Assembly: GCF_014647415.1 (NCBI RefSeq)
Contig: NZ_BMPD01000001.1
Coordinates: 434,001 to 498,000, forward strand
Origin: Haloarcula sebkhae
Lineage (GTDB): Archaea > Halobacteriota > Halobacteria > Halobacteriales > Haloarculaceae
Direction: 5' to 3'
Length of the DNA stretch: 64,000 nt
Positions 1 to 8,756 of the stretch are shown piece after piece. Position 1 is the first letter of the stretch. Each line of letters starts with the position of its first letter. The notes beneath the pieces are model-generated. The model saw only the letters and a list, made by a program, of their open reading frames with translations, was not told where the DNA came from and made no database searches. The position numbers were made by a program, and so were the translations under genes.

Positions 1-37
1 TCGCTCCGTCGCGGGTCGTTCCTCCCCGCTCGGATTT

Positions 38-56
38 GAGGTCGCTCCGCGACCTC
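38..56 (-). terminator. Hairpin downstream of aconitase
   Basis: A perfect 8-bp stem (gaggtcgc / gcgacctc) with a tcc loop lies directly after the aconitase stop codon. It may end or stabilise that transcript. Haloarchaeal termination usually relies on T-runs, and there is none here on the minus strand, so termination is inferred. Confidence 0.4.
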
Positions 57-59
57 GCT

Positions 60-2033
60 TTAGTCGTCAGCAGGTGCAGCGCCGCCTTCGTCGTGCTGCT
101 GCTTCGTGTGTGAGAGTTTGCCACCGGCGGCGAGGATCTCGCGCTCGCGCTCGGAGGCGTCGAGTTGGCCGGTCGCTTCCCAGTCGTCGTTCACGCGGAT
201 AGTGAACTCTTCCTGGCCAGATTTGACGGCCTCGGCCGCGTCGTCGACGATCTCGATATCGTCGCCCTGCTCGATCTTCTCGTAGGTCTCCTCGTCGATG
301 GTGAGCGGGACGATCCCGAAGTTGAACAGGTTCGCCTTGTGGATGCGGGCGAAGCTCTGTGCGAGGACGGTCTCGATACCCAGGTACATCGGGCACAGGG
401 CCGCGTGTTCGCGCGAGGAGCCCTGACCGTAGTTCTCGCCAGCGACGAGCACGCCGCCGTCAGCTTCGAGTGCGCGCTCCGCGAACGTGTCGTCGACACG
501 CGAGAGCGTGAACTCGGAGAGCTTCGGGACGTTCGACCGGTACATCAGGATGTCCTGTGTGGCCGGGATGATGTGGTCCGTCGTGATGTTGTCCTCCATT
601 TTCAGGAGCGCTTCACCACCGACTTCGGTCTCGAGCGGGTCCTTCAGCGGCACATCGCCGATGTTCGGGCCCTTGATGAGTTCGTCGTCGACAGCGTTCT
701 CCGGCGCGATGAGGTCCGACTCGGAGTTGCCGATGTACTGGTCGGGCATCTCCAGACCGGGGGCCTCGAGGTCGCCGAGTTCGTCGGCGAGGTCCCGCGG
801 GTCGACGATTTCGCCTTTGATGGCCGCCGCAGTGGCCACTTCCGGCGAGCAGAGGTAGACGTTGTCGTCCTCGATACCGGAGCGGCCCTCGAAGTTGCGG
901 TTGAACGTCCGCAGGGAGACGGAGTCGGAGGCCGGGACGTGACCGATGCCGATACAGGCACCACACGTCGCCTCGGAGAAGTTGACGCCGGCGGCCATCA
1001 TCTCCGCGGTCCAGCCCTCGCGGGCCAGCATCTCGGAGGCCTGCTTGGAGCCGGGGGCGACGATCATCTCAGTCTTCTTGTCGATGTTGCGCCCTTCCAG
1101 CATCTTCGCAGCCGGGAGGATGTCCTCGTAGGCGCCGTTCGTACAGGAACCGATCATGACCTGCTCGACGTCGACACCCTCGACTTCGCTGACGGGGACG
1201 ACGTTGTCAGGCATGGACGGCTCTGCGATGAGCGGTTCGAGGTCCGAGAGGTCGACGACGATCTCGTCGGCGTACTCGGCGTCCTCGTCGGGGCCGATGT
1301 CCTCGAAGACGTCCTCGCGGCCGAGGCGTTCGAGGTAATCCTTGGTCTGGTCGTCCGTCGGGAAGATCGAGGACGTCGCACCGAGTTCGGTCCCCATGTT
1401 GGTGATGGTGGTCCGCTCGGGGACGGTCAGCGTCTCGACGCCGGGACCGGTGTATTCGAGCACCTTGCCGACGCCGCCCTTGACCGAAAGCCGGCGGAGC
1501 AGCTCCAAGATGACGTCCTTGGCGGTGGCCCACTCAGGCAGTTCGCCTTCGAGATGGACGTTGACGACTTCCGGCATCTCGATGTAGTAGGCGCCGCCAC
1601 CCATGGCGACGGCGACGTCGAGGCCACCGGACCCGATAGCGAGCTCGCCGAGGCCACCGGGGGTCGGCGTGTGCGAGTCAGACCCGAGCATCGTCTTGCC
1701 GGGTTCGGCGAAGTTCTCTTTGTGGACGTTGTGACAGATACCGTTGCCGGGGCGCGAGAAGTGGGCCCCGAACGTGCCTGCCGCAGAGCGGAGGAAGCGG
1801 TGGTCGTCGGTGTTCTTGAAGTCGAACTGATAGGTCTGGTGGTCACAGTACTGGGCGGCCAGTTCCGTCTGAACCTCTTCGAGGCCCAGCGCTTCGAACT
1901 GCAGCCAGACAAGCGTCCCAGTCGTGTCCTGTGTCAGCACCTGGTCGATCTCGATCCCGATCTCTTCTCCGGGTGTTAGCTCCCCTTCGACGAGATGGTC
2001 GTCGAGAATTTTTTCCGTAAGCGTCTGTCCCAT
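60..2033 (-). CDS. acnA: Aconitate hydratase
   Basis: This is a citric-acid-cycle enzyme that interconverts citrate and isocitrate through cis-aconitate in the cytoplasm. The 657-residue protein has the aconitase arrangement: an N-terminal catalytic region with the iron-sulfur ligands in GSCTNG and in CGACIGIG, then a C-terminal swivel domain carrying GQGSSREHAA. These cysteines hold the 4Fe-4S cluster. The start MGQTLTEKIL is preferred over an upstream in-frame start 28 codons earlier because a TATA element lies about 30 bases before it, and because the upstream residues look like promoter rather than protein. The gene stands alone. Length and domain order are normal for the AcnA/IRP class. 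Confidence 0.95.
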   Translation of the reverse strand: MGQTLTEKILDDHLVEGELTPGEEIGIEIDQVLTQDTTGTLVWLQFEALGLEEVQTELAAQYCDHQTYQFDFKNTDDHRFLRSAAGTFGAHFSRPGNGICHNVHKENFAEPGKTMLGSDSHTPTPGGLGELAIGSGGLDVAVAMGGGAYYIEMPEVVNVHLEGELPEWATAKDVILELLRRLSVKGGVGKVLEYTGPGVETLTVPERTTITNMGTELGATSSIFPTDDQTKDYLERLGREDVFEDIGPDEDAEYADEIVVDLSDLEPLIAEPSMPDNVVPVSEVEGVDVEQVMIGSCTNGAYEDILPAAKMLEGRNIDKKTEMIVAPGSKQASEMLAREGWTAEMMAAGVNFSEATCGACIGIGHVPASDSVSLRTFNRNFEGRSGIEDDNVYLCSPEVATAAAIKGEIVDPRDLADELGDLEAPGLEMPDQYIGNSESDLIAPENAVDDELIKGPNIGDVPLKDPLETEVGGEALLKMEDNITTDHIIPATQDILMYRSNVPKLSEFTLSRVDDTFAERALEADGGVLVAGENYGQGSSREHAALCPMYLGIETVLAQSFARIHKANLFNFGIVPLTIDEETYEKIEQGDDIEIVDDAAEAVKSGQEEFTIRVNDDWEATGQLDASEREREILAAGGKLSHTKQQHDEGGAAPADD

Positions 2034-2060
2034 AACGTGCGTCAATGGATGGCGCGGCGG

Positions 2061-2066
2061 TATAAA
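2061..2066 (-). promoter_or_regulatory. TATA box of aconitase gene
   Basis: The minus-strand tttata is centred 30 bases before the aconitase ATG. That spacing puts the transcript start at or just before the start codon, so the mRNA is probably leaderless, as is common in haloarchaea. Confidence 0.6.
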
Positions 2067-2195
2067 TCCCGCGTATTCCGTCGTATTTTTCATATAAAAA
2101 TCCGTTCCGTCCGTCACTCAGAAGCGAGTCAACAGGTCGGGACAGCGGTCGGCCAGACCGGCAGTTCTTTCCACGACACTCGCACAGAACCGCAT

Positions 2196-2657
2196 ATGTT
2201 CAAAAGTGGGCGGTTCGTCGCCGATGCTCTCGGCGACCTGAGAGAATCGCAGGTACAACCGAACGGCGTCGACCTCACGCTCGGTTCGATCTACGAGCAG
2301 AGCGAGCCGGGGCGCATCGAACGCGGCGACAAGACCGTCGGGGATCGGCAGGAAATCGAGCCTGACGACGGTGTCTATCAGCTCGACCGCGGCGGCTATA
2401 TCGTCGAGTACGCCGACCGGGTTGTCATTCCAGATGGACACATCGGCTTTCTCCTTCCCCGGTCGTCGTTGCTCCGCAACTCCTGTATGCTCGATACGGC
2501 AGTCTGGGACGCCGGCTACGAAGGGCGAGGCGAGGGGCTACTTGAGGTCCATCACCCGATCGAACTCGAACAGGGCGCGCGGATCGCACAGCTCGTGCTC
2601 GCCGATGCCGCGCACGAGGGGACGTACGAAGGGTCATATCAGGGTGAGAATCTCTGA
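2196..2657 (+). CDS. dcd: dUTPase/dCTP deaminase-fold protein
   Basis: This 153-residue protein belongs to the trimeric dUTPase/dCTP deaminase family, which keeps dUTP low and feeds dUMP to thymidylate synthesis. Visible family motifs are NGVDLTLGSIYE near the N-terminus, LLPRSSLLR in the middle (phosphate-binding Arg-Ser), DAGYEGRGEG (base/sugar pocket) and GARIAQLVL near the end. The start ATG follows cgcat. Upstream codons in the same frame run through promoter DNA and are rejected. It may be a dUTPase, a dCTP deaminase or bifunctional, and motifs alone do not decide. A second, degenerate copy lies near base 43,000. Confidence 0.85.
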   Translation: MFKSGRFVADALGDLRESQVQPNGVDLTLGSIYEQSEPGRIERGDKTVGDRQEIEPDDGVYQLDRGGYIVEYADRVVIPDGHIGFLLPRSSLLRNSCMLDTAVWDAGYEGRGEGLLEVHHPIELEQGARIAQLVLADAAHEGTYEGSYQGENL

Positions 2658-2849
2658 TGGGTAATCGCGGTCCCAGACGTGTCTCATAGCCCGAGACATG
2701 GTAGGCCATGCTGTGAATTTAAGTGGATTTCCCGAGTGCTATCGATTGGTGCTTGAAGCAACTATACCCCGGTCCATACCGCCGTCAGCCTTCAGTACCC
2801 GGAAATTACACAAGCACCGTTTTCAGGTACGACAACTGTCTGACCGGGG

Positions 2850-2856
2850 TTTATCA
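2850..2856 (+). promoter_or_regulatory. TATA box of HTH-10 regulator
   Basis: The sequence tttatca is centred 27 bases before the ATG at 2880, which indicates a leaderless transcript. Nothing gene-like is visible between 2658 and 2849. Confidence 0.5.
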
Positions 2857-2879
2857 CCGTTGCTGCGTGACAGTGAGAC

Positions 2880-3539
2880 ATGATAGTAGAATTTCACATC
2901 GATGCCCCCCTCTTGCAGCGAACAGCTGAAACGCTGAGTAAAGCAGCGATACGGATACAGCGACTTCACTGCGAGAGTGGCGACTGCCGTGCCGTCGCCT
3001 GGATTGGCCCCGTCGAGCGGCCCGCCATCGAAGCGAATCTGGCCCAGGACGAGAGTATCACCGATTATGCCCACGTAGCGGCAGAAGGAGATGGTCACTG
3101 GTACACCCTGCATACAACTGATACGATAATCGATACGATCGGAGAAGCGTTGTTGAACGCCGACGGATTCCTCCTCGGTGCCGCACAGACCGGAGATGAC
3201 TGGGTGTTCCGAGCCCGGTTCCCCGAGAAGAGTTCGGTGCTGTCGTTCCGTGACGTACTCGTGTCCAGTGATATCAACATCGACATTCAGACCATCACTG
3301 ACGACACGGAAGCCTCCCCCCAGTTCGGCGTGACGGACCCACAGCAGGAAGTGCTGTTGCTCGCGCTCAACCGTGGGTACTTCACTGTCCCGCGGGAGTC
3401 CTCCCTCTCGGACCTCGCCGCGGAGCTCGGAATCTCCAGTCAGGCCGCCTCTGAGCGGCTCCGTCGCGGGACGCGAACGCTGGTACAGAACACATTGGCG
3501 GCCCCTGAGCGGCCGCTTGTCGGCTCACCGCCGGAGTAA
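2880..3539 (+). CDS. Bat-like HTH-10 transcriptional regulator
   Basis: This is a 219-residue haloarchaeal regulator of the bacterio-opsin-activator (Bat) type. The N-terminal 150 residues form the alpha/beta domain that precedes HTH-10 domains in this family. The C-terminal 55 residues (QQEVLLLALNRGYFTVPRES, then SLSDLAAELGISSQAASERLRRG) are the HTH-10 DNA-binding domain. No PAS, GAF or receiver domain is present, so the sensed signal cannot be deduced. It stands alone, with a TATA box at leaderless distance. The target genes are unknown. Confidence 0.85.
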   Translation: MIVEFHIDAPLLQRTAETLSKAAIRIQRLHCESGDCRAVAWIGPVERPAIEANLAQDESITDYAHVAAEGDGHWYTLHTTDTIIDTIGEALLNADGFLLGAAQTGDDWVFRARFPEKSSVLSFRDVLVSSDINIDIQTITDDTEASPQFGVTDPQQEVLLLALNRGYFTVPRESSLSDLAAELGISSQAASERLRRGTRTLVQNTLAAPERPLVGSPPE

Positions 3540-3721
3540 CTAGAATAAGAACGGCTTCCGGCTGGTGGGAAGCGATGGTGGTGGGACAGCGACCCGCTGT
3601 GAGCAGCAGGTCTAGGGGCGATATATTGCCGAATAGCTGCGTTTTGGGTCGTTTGAGCCGGCAGTGTGAGACCGCCATCGTGGCACCGGTTACTTCAGAC
3701 AGTGAAACAGCTCATCCGCTG

Positions 3722-3728
3722 TTATAAG
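3722..3728 (+). promoter_or_regulatory. TATA box of HalOD1 gene
   Basis: The sequence ttataag is centred 26 bases before the ATG at 3751, consistent with a leaderless transcript. Confidence 0.5.
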
Positions 3729-3750
3729 AGAAGGGAACATACACTGGAGT

Positions 3751-4029
3751 ATGAGTTCGAACGAGGGGACCGTATATATGCTGCGGAACCGGGCCACGGA
3801 GGGGTCCGACGACTGGGTGAGCCCCGAACCCGCAGGAGATGTTATTGCCGATGCGGTGCTCGAAGCGACAGATCTGGATGCGGATGATATTGACGGGTTA
3901 GATACCTACGTCGACAGCGAATCACTCCGTGCGGTCGTCGGAGAGAGGACGACGGAATCGCTGACGTTCGCTGTCGAAGGCCACGACGTGACGATAACCG
4001 CTGACGGAGAGATTTCTGTCGACGGGTAA
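3751..4029 (+). CDS. HalOD1 output-domain protein
   Basis: This 92-residue protein consists only of the haloarchaeal output domain HalOD1. Residues 25-92 show the family pattern: an N-terminal helix (VIADAVLEATDLDADDIDGLDTYVD), then a short strand-rich tail ending in VTITADGEISVDG. In larger proteins this domain follows receiver domains, and small stand-alone copies are abundant in haloarchaea. The molecular role is not established. It precedes methylglyoxal synthase by 58 bases, but each has its own TATA-like element. Confidence 0.8.
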   Translation: MSSNEGTVYMLRNRATEGSDDWVSPEPAGDVIADAVLEATDLDADDIDGLDTYVDSESLRAVVGERTTESLTFAVEGHDVTITADGEISVDG

Positions 4030-4056
4030 CCGGCGCTGACACGTCCCCGTCCAAAT

Positions 4057-4064
4057 GACATAAG
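4057..4064 (+). promoter_or_regulatory. TATA-like element of mgsA
   Basis: The sequence gacataag is centred about 27 bases before the ATG at 4088. It is a weaker match than the neighbouring boxes. Confidence 0.35.
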
Positions 4065-4087
4065 ACGATGGCCCGAGAGCCCCAGGT

Positions 4088-4471
4088 ATGACCCGCGTCG
4101 CGCTCATCGCACACGACGACGAGAAGCCCGAGATGATCGACCTGGCACAGAGTTACGAATCAACACTCTCGGAGTTCGACCTCGTCGGGACTGGCACGAC
4201 CAGCAAGCGCATCATGGCAGAGACCGACCTCACAGTCGAACGCAAAGAGAGCGGGCCGATGGGGGGCGACACGCAGATCGGCGCTGAGGTCGCCGAGGGC
4301 CGGATGGACGGCATCGTCTTCCTCCGGGACCCACTGACGGCGCAGCCTCACGAGCCGGATATCTCCGCCCTCCTGCGCATCTGTGATGTCCACGACGTAC
4401 CGCTGGCGACGACGCGGACCTCGGCAGAGTACATTCTCGAAGGGCTGGTTCGGGACAAAGCCGACGACTAG
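4088..4471 (+). CDS. mgsA: Methylglyoxal synthase
   Basis: This enzyme converts dihydroxyacetone phosphate to methylglyoxal and phosphate, a bypass of lower glycolysis that relieves sugar-phosphate stress. The 127-residue protein matches the MgsA fold: [13 protein letters not shown] at the N-terminus, the phosphate-binding GTGTTSKRI, and [16 protein letters not shown] with the catalytic aspartate, followed by [18 protein letters not shown]. Length is slightly below the bacterial 150 residues. It converges with queC, 36 bases away. In haloarchaea the enzyme has been linked to glycerol and dihydroxyacetone use, which is general knowledge and not visible here. Confidence 0.92.
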   Translation: MTRVALIAHDDEKPEMIDLAQSYESTLSEFDLVGTGTTSKRIMAETDLTVERKESGPMGGDTQIGAEVAEGRMDGIVFLRDPLTAQPHEPDISALLRICDVHDVPLATTRTSAEYILEGLVRDKADD

Positions 4472-4507
4472 CCCGTCGGGGGCGGGGGACAGCCGCCTGA
4501 ACGCTGC

Positions 4508-5206
4508 TTATTCTGCGTATGTCGGTCGTTCCGCGTATTCAATGGGGTCCCGTTCGCCGATACGTTGGAAGGCTTCGAGCCGGAACGCGCAGGCATCACA
4601 CGTTCCACAGGCCGGTTCGTCGTCCCGGTAGCAGCTCCAGGTGTCCTCGTAGGAGACGCCGAGTTCGACGCCGCGTTCGGCGATGTCGGTCTTGGACCAC
4701 TCGACGAAGGGTGCGACGAGGTCGATGTCGGTGTCGGGCTTCGTGCCGGCGTCGATGACGCCCTGAAAGGCGTCGAAGAAAGCAGGCCGACAGTCCGGGT
4801 ATCCCGAGAAATCCTCGCTGTGTGCGCCGATGAAGACGGCCCCGCAGTCGTTGGCCTCGGCGTAGGAAACCGCCATCGATAGCAGGTTCGCATTCCGGAA
4901 CGGGACGTACGAGGCCGGAATCTCGTCGCTGTCGGTGTCAGCGTCCGCTACCTCCATCGAGTCATCGGTCAGCGACGACGCGCCGATCTGGGTGAGGTGG
5001 CCGGTTTCGACGTGGAGGAAGTCAGCCGCGTCGACGTGGTCGGCCAGCGCGCTGGCGCATTCGTACTCCCGGTCCTCGGTGTTTTGCCCGTAGCTCGTAT
5101 GCAGCAGATACAGGTGGTCGTAGCCGCGAGTCTGTGCTTCGTAGGCTGCCGTGGCGCTGTCCATGCCGCCCGAGGCGAGCACGACAGCGCGGGTATCGTC
5201 AGTCAT
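4508..5206 (-). CDS. queC: 7-cyano-7-deazaguanine synthase QueC
   Basis: QueC makes preQ0 from 7-carboxy-7-deazaguanine using ATP and ammonia. In archaea preQ0 becomes archaeosine at tRNA position 15. The 232-residue protein starts with the PP-loop ATP motif LASGGMDSATA (residues 10-20) and ends with the structural zinc site TWSCYRDDEPACGTCDACAFR, which carries four cysteines. It is the last gene of queD-queE-queC, separated from queE by 19 bases that contain a short repeated gtcagtcag. All three enzymes of the preQ0 branch after GTP cyclohydrolase are together. The tRNA-guanine transglycosylase is not in the window. Confidence 0.95.
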   Translation of the reverse strand: MTDDTRAVVLASGGMDSATAAYEAQTRGYDHLYLLHTSYGQNTEDREYECASALADHVDAADFLHVETGHLTQIGASSLTDDSMEVADADTDSDEIPASYVPFRNANLLSMAVSYAEANDCGAVFIGAHSEDFSGYPDCRPAFFDAFQGVIDAGTKPDTDIDLVAPFVEWSKTDIAERGVELGVSYEDTWSCYRDDEPACGTCDACAFRLEAFQRIGERDPIEYAERPTYAE

Positions 5207-5225
5207 CTGTAGTCAGTCAGGTCAG

Positions 5226-6008
5226 TCAGGTGCCCGGTGCGTCGTTCCAGAGGTCGACGTGGAGTCGCGGCGTGTATCGGTAGCCGTACTCCAGCGCGAG
5301 GTCCGCGACCGCCTTCCGGGTCGCTTCGAGTTGGTCGCGCGTCTGGCCTTCCGGCATCAGCAACACGTCGTCGTCACGAACGCGGGTAGACGCAGTGTCG
5401 CGGAGTTGCTCGACGAGGCGCTCAATTTCGGCCATGTCTTCGCGGCCCGTAACGACGAACTTCAGTTGCGTGTCGTACGTCTCGACGAGGTTGGCCAGCG
5501 TCGGCACGTCAAGTCGGCGCTCCTCGTGGCGGTCCGCCCACTCGCCATCACCGTCAGGGTCGCGTTCGGGCGTCGGTGTGCTGGAGGCCAGTTTCGGGCT
5601 GACGCTGGCGAGGTCGATAGGGGCATCGGGGACGACGGTCCCATTGGTCTCAACCGTCGTGTGGTATCCCCTATCAGCCAGGCGTTCCAGCAAGTCCTCG
5701 CTCGAATCGTGAATGAGCGGTTCACCGCCGGTCAGGACGACGTGGTTGGCGTCGTACTCCTCGATAGCCGCGATTACATCGTCGACGGTGAACCAGTCGT
5801 GAGTCGGCTCCCACGAGGTGTGATATGAGTCACAGAACCAGCATCGCAGATTACAGCCGCTGGTCCGGACGAACACGCTCGGAACGCCGGCCAGTCGGCC
5901 CTCGCCCTGAAGCGACTGGAACAGTTCGTTGATGGGCAGGTCGCCGGACTCGGCGTCTGCGTCGGTTCCCTCGATATCGACCCCGGGCGCGTCGTTCGCG
6001 ACCGGCAT
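5226..6008 (-). CDS. queE: 7-carboxy-7-deazaguanine synthase QueE
   Basis: This radical-SAM enzyme contracts the ring of 6-carboxytetrahydropterin to 7-carboxy-7-deazaguanine. The 260-residue protein has the 4Fe-4S triad in SGCNLRCWFC (CxxxCxxC, the radical-SAM spacing) and the SAM-contact motif VVLTGGEPLI. The N-terminal LPINELFQSLQGEGRLAG is the family opening. Residues 1-22 are a low-conservation acidic leader, so the true start may be slightly later. Its start codon shares one base with the queD stop, which indicates translational coupling. Confidence 0.93.
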   Translation of the reverse strand: MPVANDAPGVDIEGTDADAESGDLPINELFQSLQGEGRLAGVPSVFVRTSGCNLRCWFCDSYHTSWEPTHDWFTVDDVIAAIEEYDANHVVLTGGEPLIHDSSEDLLERLADRGYHTTVETNGTVVPDAPIDLASVSPKLASSTPTPERDPDGDGEWADRHEERRLDVPTLANLVETYDTQLKFVVTGREDMAEIERLVEQLRDTASTRVRDDDVLLMPEGQTRDQLEATRKAVADLALEYGYRYTPRLHVDLWNDAPGT

Positions 6009-6457
6009 CAGCGGATACAGAGTTCGCTGGTCTCCCGAACAGAGACGGCCACATCCGACACCGTCTCCGGGAGGCGGTCGGCGAGGCGCTGTTCCAGTAT
6101 CGCGGCCATGACCTCGGCTGTCGGCGGGTGGTCGAGGACCACCACGGCGTCGCCGTCGCCACTGGCGTCGAACGCCTCAACCAGCGGGTCGCCGGCCTCA
6201 AGCAGGAAGCGGTGGTCCCACTCGTCGATTACGTCCGTAATCTCGCCCTTGTCGACGACCCACCCCTCAGCAGTGAGTTCGCCGGTGACGCGGACAGTGA
6301 TCTCGTAGTTGTGTCCGTGCGGGCGCGAGCATTTCCCGTCGTGGTGTAACAACCGATGGCCCGCAGAGATACGGAGCGGCCGGTCACCGCCGACGACGAG
6401 TTCGCGTTCGCCAGCGTCGGCGAGCGTGTCATCGGCCTGTGATAGTCGCTGAGACAT
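6008..6457 (-). CDS. queD: 6-carboxytetrahydropterin synthase QueD
   Basis: This PTPS-fold enzyme turns dihydroneopterin triphosphate into 6-carboxy-tetrahydropterin, the first dedicated step to preQ0 and archaeosine. The 149-residue protein shows the zinc ligands in SAGHRLLHHDGKCSRPHGHNY (His, then HGH) with the catalytic Cys. It leads the queD-queE-queC operon. A ttaac element on the opposite strand at 6482-6486 sits 27 bases before its start codon, so the operon transcript is probably leaderless. Confidence 0.93.
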   Translation of the reverse strand: MSQRLSQADDTLADAGERELVVGGDRPLRISAGHRLLHHDGKCSRPHGHNYEITVRVTGELTAEGWVVDKGEITDVIDEWDHRFLLEAGDPLVEAFDASGDGDAVVVLDHPPTAEVMAAILEQRLADRLPETVSDVAVSVRETSELCIR

Positions 6458-6481
6458 ACCACGGTATTATCGGTCGGTGGC

Positions 6482-6487
6482 TTAACT
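6482..6487 (-). promoter_or_regulatory. TATA-like element of que operon
   Basis: The minus-strand agttaa lies 27 bases before the queD ATG. It is a short match, chosen by position. Confidence 0.35.
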
Positions 6488-6683
6488 CTCACGGGAGCGG
6501 GCCAGCCAGTGCCTCGGTAACACGGGAACCAAGACGGAAGAGAGTCCAGTAGTCACTGTCCGACAGTACGAGTGCAGTAGCGGACGTGTATCGAGAGTGA
6601 GCGGACCGTGACTAGAGAACAGCTTTCACCACATACTGTCGCTCAGCAACCGCCGAAGCCGGTTCCGCGTGTTAGTCGGAGCG

Positions 6684-6974
6684 TTAGTCGGAGCGTGGTC
6701 CGTCGTTGACAGCCACAAGTCGTCGGTGCACCGCTCGGAGGTACTCGGCGGCAGCGTCGGGATCGTCGTTATCGAGCGCGGTGCGCACTTGCTCGTAGCC
6801 GTGGAGCAACTGCGAGCGCAACTCACACTCCGGGAGTTTGTTCCGGCTGACCGTCTCGGCCGTCGCAACGGTCTGTCGAGCCGTATCGAACTCCACGTCA
6901 CTGATCGCTGTCTCGCCCGCTTCAGCGAGTTGTGTCAGCACCGTGTGTACGTCGCTGGGAAGGTCTCTGGACAC
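6684..6974 (-). CDS. Small acidic helical protein, unknown function
   Basis: This 96-residue protein starts with GTG, and no in-frame ATG is available. It is rich in Asp and Glu and looks entirely helical (VHTVLTQLAEAGETAISDVEFDTARQ, then YEQVRTALDNDDPDAAAEYLRAVHRRL). I do not recognise a family. Haloarchaeal codon use and the acidic composition support a real gene. It stands alone between the que operon and the divergent receiver gene. Confidence 0.6.
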   Translation of the reverse strand: MSRDLPSDVHTVLTQLAEAGETAISDVEFDTARQTVATAETVSRNKLPECELRSQLLHGYEQVRTALDNDDPDAAAEYLRAVHRRLVAVNDGPRSD

Positions 6975-7089
6975 AGACAGGGTTAGGTATGCACAGTGAT
7001 AACAGTCGTGCTAGATCCACAGCGGAGCACCGAGGCGCGATCCTTGGACAGCAGTCGCGGTGGTTGCTTCCGAGACACACTGACGGTGG

Positions 7090-7097
7090 TTTTAATC
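7090..7097 (+). promoter_or_regulatory. TATA box of receiver gene
   Basis: The sequence ttttaatc is centred 27 bases before the ATG at 7120 and supports that start over the longer reading frame. Confidence 0.55.
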
Positions 7098-7119
7098 TGT
7101 TTTGTCCCCATCGTGTACT

Positions 7120-7494
7120 ATGACGACCGTTCGGTTGTTGCTGGTCGAAGACAGTGATTTTCTCGGGACGCAGCTACAGGACGCACTTCGGGGCTACAAC
7201 TTCACTGTCGATGTCGTTTCGACTGCCCGTGCAGCAGAGCGACACGTCGCGCAACGCGGAGTCGACTGTGTCGTGACGAACTACGATCTGCCGGATGAAA
7301 CCGGCATCAAGCTGGCCAGGAACCTCCCGGACTCACTACCGATTCTCCTCCTGACGACGACGAAACTGGAATCCATCGCTAGCGAGGCGCTGGATGCCGG
7401 TGTGACAGATTTCGTCCACAAGGACAACATTGTCGGCAAAATGAATATTGTGGCCAATCGGGTCTCCGTCGCAGTCCGTGCAGGCCGGCAGTGA
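7120..7494 (+). CDS. Stand-alone receiver-domain protein, atypical
   Basis: This 124-residue protein is a complete CheY-type receiver. The acidic pair Glu10-Asp11 is in VEDSD, the Thr switch is in LLTTTKL, and the conserved Lys is in TDFVHKDN. The phospho-acceptor position is Asn54 (TNYDLPDETG), where the family has Asp. It is therefore unlikely to be phosphorylated in the usual way and may act as a constitutive or decoy receiver. The start is set by the TATA box 27 bases upstream. An in-frame start six codons earlier lies inside the promoter spacing. No output domain is attached. Confidence 0.85.
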   Translation: MTTVRLLLVEDSDFLGTQLQDALRGYNFTVDVVSTARAAERHVAQRGVDCVVTNYDLPDETGIKLARNLPDSLPILLLTTTKLESIASEALDAGVTDFVHKDNIVGKMNIVANRVSVAVRAGRQ

Positions 7495-7603
7495 TACCGA
7501 AACCCAGCAGTCGAGCTGGGTGGGCTGCAGTCCGTCTCGCAAGCGACTATCGGTGGCGAACATCGGCGTAAGGGATAGGTCACTGCAGCCCACAGAGTCG
7601 GGT

Positions 7604-8293
7604 GTGACACGACGTGCCGTCGAACGGGAGTTCGAACGTTACCTCTCGCAGTTCGTCGACAAGACGTACGCGGCGTTCGACGTGACAGCCGTGCTACGCG
7701 GATCAAACGGGAGCGGGGGCCGCGTTGCAGGCAAACTGCTGAACAACAGCCGTCCGATAGAACGCCACGTTATCCGGCCGAAGCTCCAGTCCTACCAGCA
7801 AGAGATACTCAACCAGCTGGAGCCGGTGCTGGATTACGCCGCTACTGACGCGTCGTTCGACACCTATGCTGACGAAGTGCTGGCCCGGGATATCTACTGG
7901 AACGCGCTCCGTGACACCGTCCGTGGCGACCGACGAGATCAGATCCGGGAGCGACTGCTAGCCCGCCAGCGCTCGTTCGGGGACGACCTCGCACCGCTGG
8001 TGGCCGCCGACAGGGACGACTTCTGGACGGCCGTCACCGACACATACGATCAGGAGACGGCGACGGAGATCGTCCAGACGCATTTCGAATTCTCCGTTCC
8101 ACTACAGGAAGAACAGAACGCCTTCGCTTTCGAACTGAGCATCGATCCTGGCGAGGTGCTGGGCGGTCTCGCACGGGCCCTCCCCACGCTCGATGTCGAG
8201 TTCACCGACGAGGCGTTGCGGTCGATGCGCCGCGCCGAACAGCAGGTCATTCCGTCGGCGAAGGCTGACGTTGAACAGGCGTACGAGTCATAG
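7604..8293 (+). CDS. Uncharacterised helical protein
   Basis: This 229-residue protein starts at a GTG (VTRRAVEREFERYL). The open frame continues upstream to 7448 but overlaps the receiver gene and reads as non-protein, so the GTG is preferred. It appears largely helical, with many charged residues and no membrane segment. I recognise no domain. Segments such as RPKLQSYQQEILNQLEPVLDY and ALPTLDVEFTDEALRSMRRAEQ look like packed helices. It may be co-transcribed with the receiver gene, about 110 bases upstream. Confidence 0.65.
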   Translation: MTRRAVEREFERYLSQFVDKTYAAFDVTAVLRGSNGSGGRVAGKLLNNSRPIERHVIRPKLQSYQQEILNQLEPVLDYAATDASFDTYADEVLARDIYWNALRDTVRGDRRDQIRERLLARQRSFGDDLAPLVAADRDDFWTAVTDTYDQETATEIVQTHFEFSVPLQEEQNAFAFELSIDPGEVLGGLARALPTLDVEFTDEALRSMRRAEQQVIPSAKADVEQAYES

Positions 8294-8756
8294 AGCCTCG
8301 TCGCCGGGTGTCGTTTTCTACAGTGTGCGCTACCAGCTGGTGTTCCGCAGAAGTTCGGTCCGAAAGTGGACACGACGGCCGTCTTGGCACGTGGACGGCC
8401 GTCGCGTCAAGTATTGGTGTTGGTGTTGACTGACGACGGCAGGGATGGTTTACTCACGTCGGCTCGGCCTCGGACTCCGCGAGACCGAATAGCATGGGAG
8501 CTTGGCAGCGAACGCCGGTGACGGCGTTCACGTGTGGCTTCAGTACGTAGACCAATCGACCTGCCATCGATTTCCATGTACCCATATGGTAAATAACCTA
8601 CGGAATATGTTACTTCTATACTGAGTAAATCATTATAATCCGCTGTTAGCGACCAAGGCGCCGGAACGCAGGTGGGGCCAGAAATACTAGAATTCTGGCA
8701 ATTCTTTATCACAGGTCGCGCGTGTCGAACGTGTCGGTGACGGGACCCGCGTTACG
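8294..8756 (+). other. Gene-free stretch
   Basis: This 463-base stretch holds no convincing gene. Reading frames across it use rare codons and lack haloarchaeal acidic composition. Bases 8575-8645 are unusually AT-rich for this genome, and a small ggtgtt repeat occurs near 8418. It could be a decayed region or a regulatory spacer. Confidence 0.5.

Noticed and set aside
165..1979. Long frame opposite aconitase
   Set aside because: It is a shadow of the aconitase gene and shows no family features.
8407..8712. Minus-strand frame of 101 codons in the gene-free stretch
   Set aside because: Codon use and amino-acid composition differ from the haloarchaeal pattern and no start signal is found.
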